Under the pieces are notes generated by a model. That model was not told the DNA's origin and searched no databases. It saw only the letters and a program-made list of their open reading frames with translations. DNA of 64,000 nucleotides from Sphingobium estronivorans (GTDB taxonomy: Bacteria; Pseudomonadota; Alphaproteobacteria; Sphingomonadales; Sphingomonadaceae): positions 1 through 64,000 of the forward strand of contig NZ_LFCT01000024.1 of assembly GCF_008692605.1 (NCBI RefSeq), in the 5' to 3' direction. This document shows, piece by piece, positions 27,674 through 38,000 of the stretch. A program made the translations under genes and the position numbers. Each line of letters opens with the position of its first letter. Position 1 is the stretch's first letter.

Positions 27674-29350
27674 CTATTTCCGCGGGACCGTAATGCGAAT
27701 GGTCGTCCGTCCGCCGATATTCTGCAGGAACACTTCGCCGCCCAACGCCTGTATGCGGCGCATCAGCGATCGCGACGGCACCGCTCCGCTGGCTCCCAGC
27801 CGCGCCATATTGGGCACGCCATCGTCGCTGACCTGCAACGCGATGCGGTTGCCGTCCGGTTCCAGCGCGAAATCCACGGCGCTCGCGCCCGCATGGCGCA
27901 CGGCATTGGCGACGATTTCCCGCACGGCGAAACTCAGTTCGCGGCCGATCATCGCGCTGGTCGCGCAATTGCCGTCCTCAACCTTCAACTCGCACTGTAT
28001 GCCCCATTGCTCGCCCAGCGAGCGGACCACCATCGCCAGGGTTTCGGGCAGATAGGCGAAATCTTCCTCATCGACCCCCGGATTGATGATCCAGCGAATT
28101 GTCGCGATCTGATCCTTGGCGATGCGATCGATATTGCGGATGATCGGGCGCGGCGAAACCGGCTGTTCCCCCAGCAAGGGGGCGAGTTGGAAGCGGATGC
28201 TGGCCAGAGCCTGAAGCACGCTATCATGCAGTTCCCGCTGCAACCGCTCGCGCTCCCGCGCCCCGGCGATGACATGCGCCAAGTCCAGACTATTGCGAAC
28301 CATCAGTTCTTCGCAGGCGCATTCGAACACGCGCTGGGCGATGGCAGCCCGATCCTCATGGCAGGGATCGGGGAGATGGACGGCACCCACCGCCTCGAAC
28401 GTGCCCAGAGACACCCGCACCGTCAGCAGCGTATCCGCATCCAACAATGCGCTCCAGGCCCTTCCGCCCGCCGACAGTGGCGCCAAATGGCTGACCCCGT
28501 CGCTGGACAGGGTTGTAGAAGCGTTCCGCCCGCGATCATGCCAGCCGGTGTCCGCCGTCATCAGATTGCCCAGCCCAATGGACGGCAGCGTCTGCCCCGC
28601 GCTGCATGCGAAACGAAGCCGTTCATGGCTGGCCATCCTGAACAACACGGCCAGCCGCTCACCGCCGGTCGCGATCCGTAGCGCCTGCAACAGAAACCCG
28701 TCGGCGCTGCTTTTCGCCGGCGGGAAGTCCGCTTCGGCCAGACGCCGCGCCTGCTCCCGCTCCAGCAGCGTCTCGCGCCGGGGGCCGAGCAGCACCCCCG
28801 TCACCACGATCACCACCACCAGATAGCAGGCCTTCAGCGCGACCCGTTCGGCGGTCGGTTCCGCCGGCAGGGCGACGATTTCATCGAACCAGGTCGCGAA
28901 TATCGCGCTGGCTCCGGCCAGCAGACCGACCAGCATATGCCATTGCCGCCGCACCACCAGCGCCACTTCGACCGCTACGAAGAAGCTGCCGGGGAAATAG
29001 GGGCTATTCGACGGATTGGTCACCAGCAGCAGCGCGATGTAGAATAATGTATCGAGGAATATCACCCATTTGCGCATCCGCATGTCGATGATCCACGACC
29101 GCGCCGACAGGATCACCGCCGTCAGCGCGAGCAGAAACATCAGGATGGCGACTCCATGCTCCGCCATTTCCACCCAGGATCGCGGGGTGGCGAAGAGTAA
29201 GCTGACGGTGCAATAGATCGACGCCAGCAGCAGCCGGGTCAAATCCAGCGTCCGCCACGGCCGAAGCGCCGACTGGGTAAACACGTCCCACCGGTTCAGG
29301 CTGGTCGTTCGTTCGATTCGCCCATGCATCGCGCGACCACGCTCCCCCAT
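27674..29350 (-). CDS. Membrane sensor histidine kinase, paralogue of the one at 10016
   Basis: 558 residues. N-terminal half with about six membrane segments (LTRLLLASIYCTVSLLFA, VAILMFLLALTAVILSA, VIFLDTLFYIALLLVT), a GAF-like middle part, then RELHDSVLQALASIRFQLA with His375 and a HATPase_c domain whose N-box (VREIVANAVRHAGA) and G1 (LQVSDDGVPN) are better preserved than in the first kinase. No response regulator is adjacent, so it may share the regulator at 11710. It flanks the far side of the pilus locus. The start ATG 29350 has GGAG close ahead; ATG 29329 is possible. Confidence 0.9.
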   Translation of the reverse strand: MGERGRAMHGRIERTTSLNRWDVFTQSALRPWRTLDLTRLLLASIYCTVSLLFATPRSWVEMAEHGVAILMFLLALTAVILSARSWIIDMRMRKWVIFLDTLFYIALLLVTNPSNSPYFPGSFFVAVEVALVVRRQWHMLVGLLAGASAIFATWFDEIVALPAEPTAERVALKACYLVVVIVVTGVLLGPRRETLLEREQARRLAEADFPPAKSSADGFLLQALRIATGGERLAVLFRMASHERLRFACSAGQTLPSIGLGNLMTADTGWHDRGRNASTTLSSDGVSHLAPLSAGGRAWSALLDADTLLTVRVSLGTFEAVGAVHLPDPCHEDRAAIAQRVFECACEELMVRNSLDLAHVIAGARERERLQRELHDSVLQALASIRFQLAPLLGEQPVSPRPIIRNIDRIAKDQIATIRWIINPGVDEEDFAYLPETLAMVVRSLGEQWGIQCELKVEDGNCATSAMIGRELSFAVREIVANAVRHAGASAVDFALEPDGNRIALQVSDDGVPNMARLGASGAVPSRSLMRRIQALGGEVFLQNIGGRTTIRITVPRK

Positions 29351-29420
29351 GCTCTCCGGCGGCTTTCTTATGGGAAGGAAATTGCCGCCGCGTCAAATGG
29401 AGATGAGGCCAGCGGCGCGG

Positions 29421-31334
29421 CTATCCATGGAAATAGTCGTAAATTTGCTGCGCCACCGCCTTGGAAACGCCGGGCGCTTTCAACAGGTCTTCCAACGCCG
29501 CGCTCTTCACCGCCTTGGCCGTGCCGAAATGCATCAGCAACGCCTTTTTGCGGGCGGGACCGATGCCGGGAACCTCGTCCAGCGAACTGACGGTGATGGC
29601 CTTGCTCCGTTTCTGGCGGTGGGCGCCGATGGCATAGCGATGCGCCTCATCCCGCAGCCGTTGCAGGTAGAACAGCACCGGATGGTTGAGCGGGAATATG
29701 ATTTCCCGCCCATCGGGCATGTGGAACACCTCTCGCCCTTCGCGGCCATGATGCGGCCCCTTGGCGATGCCGATCATGCAGACATCCTCAATGCCCATAT
29801 CCTCCAGCATCGCCCGCGCCGCCGATAGCTGCCCTTTGCCGCCGTCGATCAGCACCAGATCGGGCCATTCGCCGCCGTCGCGATCCGGGTCCTCCCGGGC
29901 AGCGCGACCGAAGCGCCGTTCGAACATTTCACGCATCATCGCGAAATCGTCGTTGGAGATGTTAGGATTCTTCATGTGGAACTTGCGATAGGCGTTCTTG
30001 CGGAAGCCCTCCGGCCCCGCGACCACCATCGCGCCCAGAGCATGCGCGCCCTGAATATGGCTGTTGTCGTAGATTTCGATCCGGTCCGGCACGCCGTCCA
30101 GCCCGAAAGTCTCGACCATTTCGTCCAGCACCTTCGCCTGCGTCGTGGTTTCGGCAAGCCGGCGGTCGAGCGCTTCCACGGCATTGCGCTGGGCCTGTTT
30201 GATCAGGCGCGTGCGGTCGCCCCGTTGGGGCACCTCAATCCGCACCTTCGACCCGATGCGTTCGCTCAGCGCCTGCGCCATCAATTCGCATTCCGCGGGC
30301 GCGCGATCGGACAGGACCAGCTTGGGCGGAGGCACCTCTTCATAGAATTGCGCCATGAAGCTGGCGAGTACCTCATCCTCCGCGACTTCGGCGGTGTGGA
30401 CGGGGAAAAAGCTGCGATGCCCCCAATTCTGCCCGCCCCGAATGAAGAAGGCCTGGATGCACATCGCACCGCCGCGGGTCGCCAGTGCGAAAATATCGGC
30501 GTCGCCCAGCCCTTCGGCATTGATCGCCTGACTGCCCTGAATGAAGGTCAGCGCTTTCAGCCGGTCACGCAGCACCGCCGCCTGCTCGAAATCGAGCGCA
30601 TGGGACGCCGCCTCCATCGCCTGGCCCAGCTTTTTCTGCACGGCGGTCGATTTGCCGCCCAGGAAATCCTGCGCGTCCTGAACCAGTTCGCCATAGCTCG
30701 CCTCGTCGATCCGCCCGACGCACGGCGCGGAGCAGCGGCGGATCTGGTAGAGCAGGCAGGGCCGCGAACGGTTGGCAAAGAAGCTGTCGGTGCAGCTTCG
30801 CAGCAGGAACAGCTTCTGGAGCGCATTGATCGTCCGCGTCACCGATCCGGCGCTGGCGAAGGGTCCATAATAGCGCCCCTTATATTTGCGCGCGCCGCGA
30901 TGCTTCTGCACGCGCGGGAAGGCATGATCCTCGCGCAGCAGGATGAAGGGGAAGCTCTTATCGTCGCGCAGCAGCACATTATAGGGCGGCCGGAAGCGCT
31001 TGATGAGCTGCGCCTCCAGCAGTAGCGCCTCCGCCTCGCTATTGGTGGTGACGATGGTCATGGATCGGGTCTGCGCCACCATGCGCTGAAGCCGTTTGGG
31101 CAGTCGATCGACCTGGGTGTAGTTGGTCACTCGATTGCGCAGCGCCCGCGCCTTGCCGACATAAAGCACGTCACCGCGCGCATCCTGCATGCGATAGACG
31201 CCCGGCCGGGTCGGCAGGGTCTTGAGCGTGGTGCGGATCGCTTCCACCCCCGCTTCTATATCGGGCTGACTGCCCGTGACCGTGAAAGTCGCCTTGCCTT
31301 CATGAAAACGATCGGGGGATTGTGGACCGGACAT
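29421..31334 (-). CDS. uvrC: Excinuclease ABC subunit C
   Basis: 637 residues, full length. Makes both incisions in nucleotide excision repair. N-terminal GIY-YIG nuclease (TRPGVYRMQDARGDVLYVGK, near residues 42-65), Cys cluster (PCLLYQIRRCSAPCVG), UVR motif (LDFEQAAVLRDRLKAL), the RNase H-like 3'-side nuclease (IEIYDNSHIQGAHALGAMVV and DLVLIDGGKGQLSAA) and C-terminal helix-hairpin-helix repeats (EVPGIGPARKKALLMHFG). About 30 residues longer at the N-terminus than Escherichia coli UvrC. Confidence 0.97.
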   Translation of the reverse strand: MSGPQSPDRFHEGKATFTVTGSQPDIEAGVEAIRTTLKTLPTRPGVYRMQDARGDVLYVGKARALRNRVTNYTQVDRLPKRLQRMVAQTRSMTIVTTNSEAEALLLEAQLIKRFRPPYNVLLRDDKSFPFILLREDHAFPRVQKHRGARKYKGRYYGPFASAGSVTRTINALQKLFLLRSCTDSFFANRSRPCLLYQIRRCSAPCVGRIDEASYGELVQDAQDFLGGKSTAVQKKLGQAMEAASHALDFEQAAVLRDRLKALTFIQGSQAINAEGLGDADIFALATRGGAMCIQAFFIRGGQNWGHRSFFPVHTAEVAEDEVLASFMAQFYEEVPPPKLVLSDRAPAECELMAQALSERIGSKVRIEVPQRGDRTRLIKQAQRNAVEALDRRLAETTTQAKVLDEMVETFGLDGVPDRIEIYDNSHIQGAHALGAMVVAGPEGFRKNAYRKFHMKNPNISNDDFAMMREMFERRFGRAAREDPDRDGGEWPDLVLIDGGKGQLSAARAMLEDMGIEDVCMIGIAKGPHHGREGREVFHMPDGREIIFPLNHPVLFYLQRLRDEAHRYAIGAHRQKRSKAITVSSLDEVPGIGPARKKALLMHFGTAKAVKSAALEDLLKAPGVSKAVAQQIYDYFHG

Positions 31335-31681
31335 GCGGCAGAGATAGCGGCGTCTACCGGGATCGCAATGGCCCCGATCCGACGATCGGAGAGAAGTTGG
31401 ACAAGGGTCGGGCCATCGAATCGTCCCCGTCGAAGGAAGGGCGGCGGGTCGTCACGGATCGGTGGAGAGCCGATGCGGGGGTCAACCGCCCCCTTCGACA
31501 CACCGTTTCTTGTCAAGGAAAGGCCGTACTTCTCCTCACCCCTCCCGCACCCTCGTCATAAGCAGCTTGTGGAACGCCCGCTATGCCCGCGTTTCCTCCC
31601 TGGCTTCCCATGATCCGCACAACAAAAAAAAGCCGGCGCAAAATCTGCGTCGGCCTTTTTTAATCTTATATTCAGACCGGA
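31335..31681. other. Intergenic region between uvrC and the ATP synthase operon
   Basis: 347 bases with no supported gene. It carries the uvrC promoter side (no clear boxes seen) and the bidirectional terminator at 31624-31661. Open frames on the plus strand here lack a ribosome site and family likeness. Confidence 0.5.
31624..31661 (-). terminator. Rho-independent terminator of the atp operon
   Basis: Nine-base stem GCCGGCGCA/TGCGTCGGC with an AAATC loop, flanked by eight A and six T, so it can work on both strands. On the minus strand it lies about 20 bases after the b-subunit stop. Confidence 0.9.
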
Positions 31682-32284
31682 TCAGACGCTCGGTCCAAGA
31701 CCCTTGATCGCATCGTCGACCAGCACCTTGTCTGCCCGGGAGTCATGCCCATGGGCAATCAGCGTCGCAGCAGCATTGGTCGCAGCCGTCACCGCCTTGG
31801 TACGAATATCCGCGATCGCAGAACGTTCGGCCGCACCGATCTTGTCCTCGGCCATCTTCTGACGGCGGGCGACGAGCGCCACCGCATTGGCCTTGGCGTC
31901 TTCCAGAAGCGTTTCGGCTTCATGCTCCGCCGACTTGCGCATCGCATCAGCCTCGCCAGCGGCAGCCGCCAGCTTCGCTTCATATTCCGCCTTCAGCGCT
32001 TCGGCTTCGGCGCGCAGCTTGGAGGCTTCCTCAAGCTGCGTCTTGATCTGCGCAATCCTTCCGTCCAGCGCCCCGCCGATCAGGCCGGGAACCTTCTTGA
32101 ACAGGAGGATCAGGATGAAGACCAGCATCGCCAGGCTGACCCAGGCAGTGGCGTCCATGCCGACTGCCTTGGGATCGCTGTGCGGGGCAACGCCCTCATG
32201 GGCAACGGTGCCAACCGGCTCCATGCCTTCGCTATGGATCGCCTCGTTCATATGCGGGGCTTCCTGTGCTGCTGCCTCAGCCAT
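31682..32284 (-). CDS. atpF: F0 ATP synthase subunit b
   Basis: 200 residues. An unusual ~45-residue N-terminal extension precedes the membrane segment (WVSLAMLVFILILLF), then a long Ala/Glu/Lys coiled coil (IAQIKTQLEEASKLRAEAEA onward) that forms the peripheral stalk. Last gene of the atpI-B-E-b'-b order; alphaproteobacteria carry separate b' and b genes, and this is the second, hence b. The start overlaps the b' stop by eight bases. Confidence 0.9.
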   Translation of the reverse strand: MAEAAAQEAPHMNEAIHSEGMEPVGTVAHEGVAPHSDPKAVGMDATAWVSLAMLVFILILLFKKVPGLIGGALDGRIAQIKTQLEEASKLRAEAEALKAEYEAKLAAAAGEADAMRKSAEHEAETLLEDAKANAVALVARRQKMAEDKIGAAERSAIADIRTKAVTAATNAAATLIAHGHDSRADKVLVDDAIKGLGPSV

Positions 32285-32771
32285 GGGCCAGTGCCGCCTT
32301 TACTGCGTTACGGGCTGCCTCGTCCGACGCGTCCACGCCGGAGATGCGAGCCACCATGTCGCGCGCTGCGTCAGCGGCGACGGTTTCAATCTCTGCCATG
32401 GCTGCGTTGGACGCAGCCTTGATGCGGGCCTCGGCGGCGCCGATCTTGCTCGCAATGTCCGCATCGGCGGCGGCCAGCTTGACTTCGGACGCCTTGGCGG
32501 CTTCGGCCTTGGCCTTGGCCAGCATCGCCTGAGCGGCGGCACGGCTTTCGGCATCGCGAACGCGATAGTCCGCTTCGGCTTCATCGGCGCGGGCGAAGGC
32601 CGCCTTGGCCAAATCCAGATCGCCGCTGATTTTCGCGTCGCGCGCGTCGGCCGTCGCCTGCACCTTGGGCACCATGCCGAGGCCGATGACGAAGAAAACG
32701 AAGCCGAAAGTCACCAGCAGCCAGAAGATCTGCGAGGAATAGGTTTCGGCAATTTGCGCGATTTGAGGCAT
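32277..32771 (-). CDS. atpF': F0 ATP synthase subunit b'
   Basis: 164 residues from ATG 32771; a TTG-initiated extension to 32804 lacks a ribosome site. N-terminal membrane segment (SSQIFWLLVTFGFVFFVIGL), then the conserved M-PKV start of the stalk and an Ala-rich coiled coil (ADARDAKISGDLDLAKAAFA). Forms the heteromeric stalk with b. The symbols atpX and atpG are also used for this gene in other species. Confidence 0.9.
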   Translation of the reverse strand: MPQIAQIAETYSSQIFWLLVTFGFVFFVIGLGMVPKVQATADARDAKISGDLDLAKAAFARADEAEADYRVRDAESRAAAQAMLAKAKAEAAKASEVKLAAADADIASKIGAAEARIKAASNAAMAEIETVAADAARDMVARISGVDASDEAARNAVKAALAHG

Positions 32772-32858
32772 TTTATGGGATCCGTCCGATCGGGGCGCGG
32801 TCAATCAGGAGGTGGGCACGGGCATCAAAGAAGGCACCCCGCCCACCCCAAGCGGTTA

Positions 32859-33086
32859 TCAGGCCACGAACACCAGGATCATGGCGATAACGAACGCCAG
32901 CAGACCCAGAAGTTCCGCCGCGGCGAAACCGATGAACAGGCGGCCCTGCTGACCGTCGGCAGCGCCGGGGTTGCGCAGCGCGCCTTCGAGGAACGAGCTG
33001 AAGACGTTGCCCACACCGAGGGCGGCAATGCCCGCACCGATCGCGGCCAGGCCAGCACCGAGCAGCTTTGCAGCTTCTGCGTCCAT
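32859..33086 (-). CDS. atpE: F0 ATP synthase subunit c
   Basis: 75 residues, two membrane helices. First helix Gly-rich (LGAGLAAIGAGIAALGVG), polar loop RNPGA, second helix with the proton-carrying Glu in FAAAELLGLLAFVIAMIL. Forms the rotor ring. GAGTTTAC lies before the ATG. Confidence 0.97.
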   Translation of the reverse strand: MDAEAAKLLGAGLAAIGAGIAALGVGNVFSSFLEGALRNPGAADGQQGRLFIGFAAAELLGLLAFVIAMILVFVA

Positions 33087-33134
33087 GTCGTAAACTCCCT
33101 TTTCTAAACTCTAGTCAAACGTTGAGGAAAAAAC

Positions 33135-33938
33135 TTAGTGCAGGTTCTCGGCATCGTTGATGTAGACCGAGGTCAGCAGCGCGAACACATAGGCCTGGAT
33201 CACCGCCACCAGAACTTCCAGAGCACTGATGCCGATCATCAGGACGAAGCTGGCGGCGCCGACCGTGAACCCCAGCGCAGGGCTGGCATTGGCGCTGTTG
33301 ATGACGAAACCCGCGAGCACCTTCAACAGTACGTGGCCAGCGGTCATCGCGACGAACAGTCGCAGGCCAAGGCTGAACGGACGCACCATGAAGGAGACGA
33401 GTTCGATGAAGAAGAGCGGCACCACCATCAGCGCCGGGGTGCCGTGCGGCACGAACAGCGAGAAGAAGTGCAGGCCATGCTTGTAGAAGCCCACCGCCAG
33501 CACGATCGAGAAGCTCATGATCGCGAGCACGCCGGTCGCGGTGAAATGGCTGGTGAAAGTGAAGGGGTGCAGGCCAATCAGGCCCAGCGGCAACAGGCCA
33601 AGCAGGTTCGCCAGCAGGATGAACATGAACAGCGAGAAGACATAAGGAATGTACTTCTTGCCGCCCTCGCCCACATTGGCGATCAGCAGGCTCTTGATGA
33701 AGCCGGTCATATATTCGACCGCCATCTGCCAGCGGCCGGGCACCAGCTGCCGCTTCATGCCGCCGACGACGAAGATCCAAAGCACCACCGCAGCGGCCAC
33801 CATGTAGAGCGCGCTGTTGGTGAAGGCGATGTTGAAACCGCCCAGCGACAGATGGTCCGTACCGAACAGCGGTTCGATCGCAAACTGGTGCATCGGATCG
33901 ATTTTGCCGGATTCTGCCACGCTGGACCCCTGTAACAT
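33135..33938 (-). CDS. atpB: F0 ATP synthase subunit a
   Basis: 267 residues as drawn from ATG 33938; GTG 33920 (VAESGKIDPMHQF) is an equally good start with AGGGG ahead. Stator subunit with the proton half-channels. It has about six membrane helices, the essential Arg in SLGLRLFVAMTAGHVLLKVL, and the C-terminal LEVLVAVIQAYVFALLTSVY block. Confidence 0.95.
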   Translation of the reverse strand: MLQGSSVAESGKIDPMHQFAIEPLFGTDHLSLGGFNIAFTNSALYMVAAAVVLWIFVVGGMKRQLVPGRWQMAVEYMTGFIKSLLIANVGEGGKKYIPYVFSLFMFILLANLLGLLPLGLIGLHPFTFTSHFTATGVLAIMSFSIVLAVGFYKHGLHFFSLFVPHGTPALMVVPLFFIELVSFMVRPFSLGLRLFVAMTAGHVLLKVLAGFVINSANASPALGFTVGAASFVLMIGISALEVLVAVIQAYVFALLTSVYINDAENLH

Positions 33939-33967
33939 TCTGCCTTTAGACTAAGACAGAAGCGCCC

Positions 33968-34291
33968 CTATTGGTCGGGACGCTTCGCCGTCGTCAATCT
34001 GATGATATTCCTGAAAGCCGCCACGATCCCAAGACCGAGGAAAACGAGCAGGAGCCAGGGCGATGTCCCAAGCAGCCGGTCCAAAACCCAGCCGATCAAG
34101 GCACCGCCAACAAGACCCCCGATCAGCTCAGCGAGAACCCTGTTGCCGAGGCGCGACCCATCGTCCGCCTGCTGCTCCTTGGTCCCCTGTCTGACCCGTT
34201 CGACGTGTTCGGCCTGCGCGATCCGCTCCTCCAGAGAGGCGATCCGCGCATCTTCCCCCGCCGGGTCCTGCCCCGGTGCATCCGCCGCCAT
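33968..34291 (-). CDS. atpI: ATP synthase accessory protein AtpI
   Basis: 107 residues from ATG 34291, set by GGAGG seven bases ahead. Acidic N-terminus, then two membrane helices (LAELIGGLVGGALIGWVLD and SPWLLLVFLGLGIVAAFRN) with the AtpI/AtpQ domain. Helps assemble the c-ring or supply Mg2+. First gene of the F0 operon. Confidence 0.9.
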   Translation of the reverse strand: MAADAPGQDPAGEDARIASLEERIAQAEHVERVRQGTKEQQADDGSRLGNRVLAELIGGLVGGALIGWVLDRLLGTSPWLLLVFLGLGIVAAFRNIIRLTTAKRPDQ

Positions 34292-34455
34292 CGACCATCC
34301 TCCTTCATATAAGGGTTCAGGCGGCATGGCGCTTGCGGCTGCACCCGTCAAGGCGCGGCCCGTTTAGAAAGGGCTTTCCGGAGTGTCAACCGTCGTTGGG
34401 CAGGAGAATTTCCTGTCCGGACGAAGCCGGGTCGAAAGTCCCCTGTCCCCGGGAA

Positions 34456-34857
34456 TCACCCGGCGGTCGCGCAATAGGGCGGCAAAGCGATCGGCCCGGC
34501 GCCCTTGGTTTGCCAGGCGCCGGCACCGATCCGATAGGCCTGTCCCTGTTTCACGCGGCTGCTCAACGTCTGGCATCCCGTCGCGGCGGCGACATCCTGT
34601 ACCGTCACGCCGCGCTTGCCGGCCAGGTCGGTATAGGCGGCGCGCCGCTTGATGTTGATCGATTCGACCTCGGACCGCACCGCATCGCTCACGGACCCGG
34701 CGATACCCAGATAGCCGTCGGCCTGCTCGCCGACGGTCCCCGCGCTCATCGCCGCGGCGACCGCGCCGGACTGCGCACGGGCGGGAGAGGTCATGACCAG
34801 GCCAGTCGCCAGCGCGACGGCCGCTGTGGCGGCGATCATTATAAACTTGCGTGTCAT
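34456..34857 (-). CDS. ydbL: YdbL-family periplasmic protein
   Basis: 133 residues. Signal peptide (IAATAAVALATGLVMTSPARAQ), then the DUF1318 domain (GEQADGYLGIAGSVSDAV, then INIKRRAAYTDLAGKRGVTV, then VAAATGCQTL) that defines YdbL. In Escherichia coli ydbH-ynbE-ydbL act together in phospholipid transport between the membranes; YdbL is proposed to regulate the YdbH-YnbE bridge. The start overlaps the ynbE stop by four bases. Confidence 0.9.
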   Translation of the reverse strand: MTRKFIMIAATAAVALATGLVMTSPARAQSGAVAAAMSAGTVGEQADGYLGIAGSVSDAVRSEVESINIKRRAAYTDLAGKRGVTVQDVAAATGCQTLSSRVKQGQAYRIGAGAWQTKGAGPIALPPYCATAG

Positions 34858-35042
34858 TGCGGGAACAACTCCGGGTTATTCTGGATCAGATCCTGCGCAT
34901 CGCGTTGCAATCTGACAACGACTTCCTGCTGCACCTTGACATTGAGATTGATTTCAATGGGCTTGTCCGGGGCCTTCACCTGGATGCAGCCCCCCAAGGC
35001 CAAACCGGCGAAGCCCGCCGTCATGATCGTTCGCTTCTTCAT
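34854..35042 (-). CDS. ynbE: YnbE-family lipoprotein
   Basis: 62 residues. Lipobox FAGLALGGCIQ with Cys near residue 19, then the short conserved YnbE core (PIEINLNVKVQQEVVVRL). YnbE is an outer-membrane lipoprotein proposed to pair with YdbH by beta-strand augmentation. The start overlaps the ydbH stop by four bases. Confidence 0.92.
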   Translation of the reverse strand: MKKRTIMTAGFAGLALGGCIQVKAPDKPIEINLNVKVQQEVVVRLQRDAQDLIQNNPELFPQ

Positions 35043-38000
35043 TTCTGCTCCCCGTTTCGCACAGTGTCGCTTTCGGCAGGCTGAACTGCAACCTTTTCCC
35101 GAATCTTCTCCTGCATCTGGTCGCCTATGCTATTTTGTATGAGCGATGAGGGATCGATGAAGGACTGCGCGGTCCCCAACAACCCCCGGAAGGGCGCCGC
35201 GATCCGCACGTTGAAGATGAAGGGCAGGCCCGTGAAATTGCGCGCCAGCCCCGCCGGCGCGCCGCCGATCTGCCCGCGATTGACGCCGTTGAACACGACA
35301 TTCGTCACCATTTCTCCGTCCAGCGCACCATCCATCAGGATGGTAAGGCATTTATACTGGAGATTCTTGAGCGCATCGAAGGCCAGCCGTCCCATGGCGC
35401 CCAATTGCTCGTTCGATACCGGCCCTACATAGGACAAGGTACCCGACTGGCGCGTGGGATCGCAGGGGATGGTCGGCAGCACCCCCTCAGGCATCAGCAG
35501 CGGCGGCATGCCCTGCTGCCTCGCGGTCAGCACGCCGCCCGCGACGCGGCCGCCCTGTGCATTGAATATCAAGGGCATGATCCCGTCGAACGTACCCGTC
35601 GCGGAGATATTTTTGAGATCCATCGCCTGGATGAACGCGCCCGCATCCAGCCCGATGACGCGGAAGGTCAAGTAACGATCCACATTGGCGCTGAAATCCA
35701 TCGTGGTCGGCAACAGCGCCAGTTGACCGCCGGAAAACGGCCATCCCCCACCCTCGATATGCACCTTCTGCCCCGCTTCCAGCCGGTATCGCACCACGCC
35801 GTCGCGCACCTCCACGCCCGGATTGACCGACCTGATTCGCGCCTCTTGCCCCGGCGCGCTGACCAGACCCAGCAGATCGGTGAAGCGCAATTCGCCCGAC
35901 AGCCCCTCCACCGGGCCGAAGGCAGCGGCCAGATTGGCATTGTCAGTACGGAACAGGCCGTCGCTGGTGACATGATTGCCATCCCAGCGAATATGGCCCG
36001 CCCCGCTCACCGTCGCCTGCACATTCGCGACGACGCCGAGCGCCAGCCGCGTCACATCCTCAGGCTGAAGCTTCGGGCCGAAGACCAGACCGGGAACCGC
36101 CAGATCCGCATTGCCGCGTCCGTTGCCCAGATCATGCGCGATCACGGCCCGCGCCACCAGCCCATCGTTGCGCGGCGCCCTCAGCGATCCCGTGGCGGCA
36201 ATCCGGCCATTCTTCAGGGTCAGCGCGAAATCGGGCACCTGCAGCGGTTCGAACCGTCCGGGCGTCTGCGCGTCGCGCACCGTCAGCGCCGCCGCCAGCT
36301 TCAGCGCGCCGCCCGCGAAACTCCAGTCGCCCGCGCCATTTTCGACGATCAACGGCACCGTGCCGATTCGCCCACCCGCGCCGGTCAACCGACCGGCCAG
36401 CCCTTTGCCGACCGCCTTTCCATCCAGAGCCGCAGCGGTCAGGCGGACCGGCGCATCTTGCGGCCCGATGCCCAGATCCACCTGGGACAGTGCAAAGCCC
36501 TCCCGCCCCAGCGCGACGCGCGCGCTGTCCGCGGAAAGCCGCATCGGACTGTCCCCGCTCTTGCCGATGAGCGCGAGCTTGCGGATTTCCGCGCCGCCCC
36601 GCACTCCTTTGGGACCAGCCGCAAATAGCGCGCCGCCGCCGATGGGGCACAATGTCTGCCGCGTCCGCCCGATGGAGAAGCCGCCATAACGCGCCTCGAT
36701 CAACGATACCGGCACGCAGCGCCGATTGACCGCAATCGTGCCATCGGCGTCCAACTGCCCCTCGACGGGGGCGGCCAATCCGCGCAGCCGCCCGCCCGGC
36801 AAGGGGCCATCGAGCCGCACTTCCGTCGAGAAACGCGTATCGCCCTTCGGCCCGGCCACAAAGCGCACCGGTTCCAGCGACAGCTTCGCCTGTCCCGCCG
36901 CATAGGGTTCAACGAACAGCTGCCCACCAAAGCCGCCGCCAGCCCGCCGGGCCAGCCGCAGCGCGGCCTTGGGCAGTCCACCGCCATCCGTCGTCACCGC
37001 ACCGTCCAGCGCCCAGTCGAACGCCTGCCGCCCCTTTCCGGGCCAACCGAGGGTCACCCGTCCGTCGCCGGGAATCGCCACCTTGGCGCCGCTGCGAGCG
37101 GAAAAACGAGTATCGGTGAGGACCAGGCTGCCACCCCGGCCCTGCTGGGCGAAGGCCAGATCGGTCTGCAGGATATTGTCCTCGCCCGCGTGCCGCACAG
37201 CATCGGCCAAGCGGACCGCGAGCGGCTCGACAGGTGTCCCCGACGCCGATTCGCGCAAGCCTGCCAGCGGATCGCGCCCGGCAAGACGCAGTTGCCGGGC
37301 GGAAAGCCTGGCCTGCATCCGCGCCTCGCCTTTGCCGATCTGCCAGGCGCCCTGAATCTCTGTCTGTCCGGCCAGCGCGCCCGCCGCAGACAGCGCCGCC
37401 GCCCCGATCCGCGCCCTGCCCGCCGTCGAGGCTCCCGTCCCGTCGAAATCGATCCGCCCGGCCGGCTGGGCCAGCACCATGCCATTGGATTTCAGCGCAT
37501 CGCCGGTCAGATCGACATGGCCGCTCCATCGATCCAGCGCCTTACCCAGTCGAATATCGACATTCGCCGCAGGCCGGGCCATGGCGGTGGCGGCATCGCG
37601 GCAGGCAAGGGCATCCCCCCGCACCGGCCCCGACAGATGCGGCTGTCCATCCCGTATCGCGACATCCAGCGACGCCACGAGACCGGCGAGGCCGCAGCCG
37701 CCCAAGCCTGCATTGGGCATCGCCGCCGCCAGCTTGCCGCGAAAGCCCGAATGCAGATTGCCATTGCCGTCGATCTGCATCCCCACGATTCCGGCATCGG
37801 TGTCCAGCCGCAAATGCGCGTCGCTCAGCCCCAGCAGAATGTCCGGCAGGCTGAACGGCGCGGTCGAGCTCGTGTCCCTGAACTTGTCGATTTCGCCCAG
37901 ACTCAGCACGCCGCCGCGCAGCGATCCACGCGCCCGGACGCCACCCGCCCGCACCGCCGCGACCTGTGGCGTCAGGCCGGTAAAGGCAATATCGACCTCC

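Noticed and set aside
33138-33935. Plus-strand frame opposite atpB
   Set aside because: Antisense of a clearly conserved membrane protein; His/Gln/Arg-rich.
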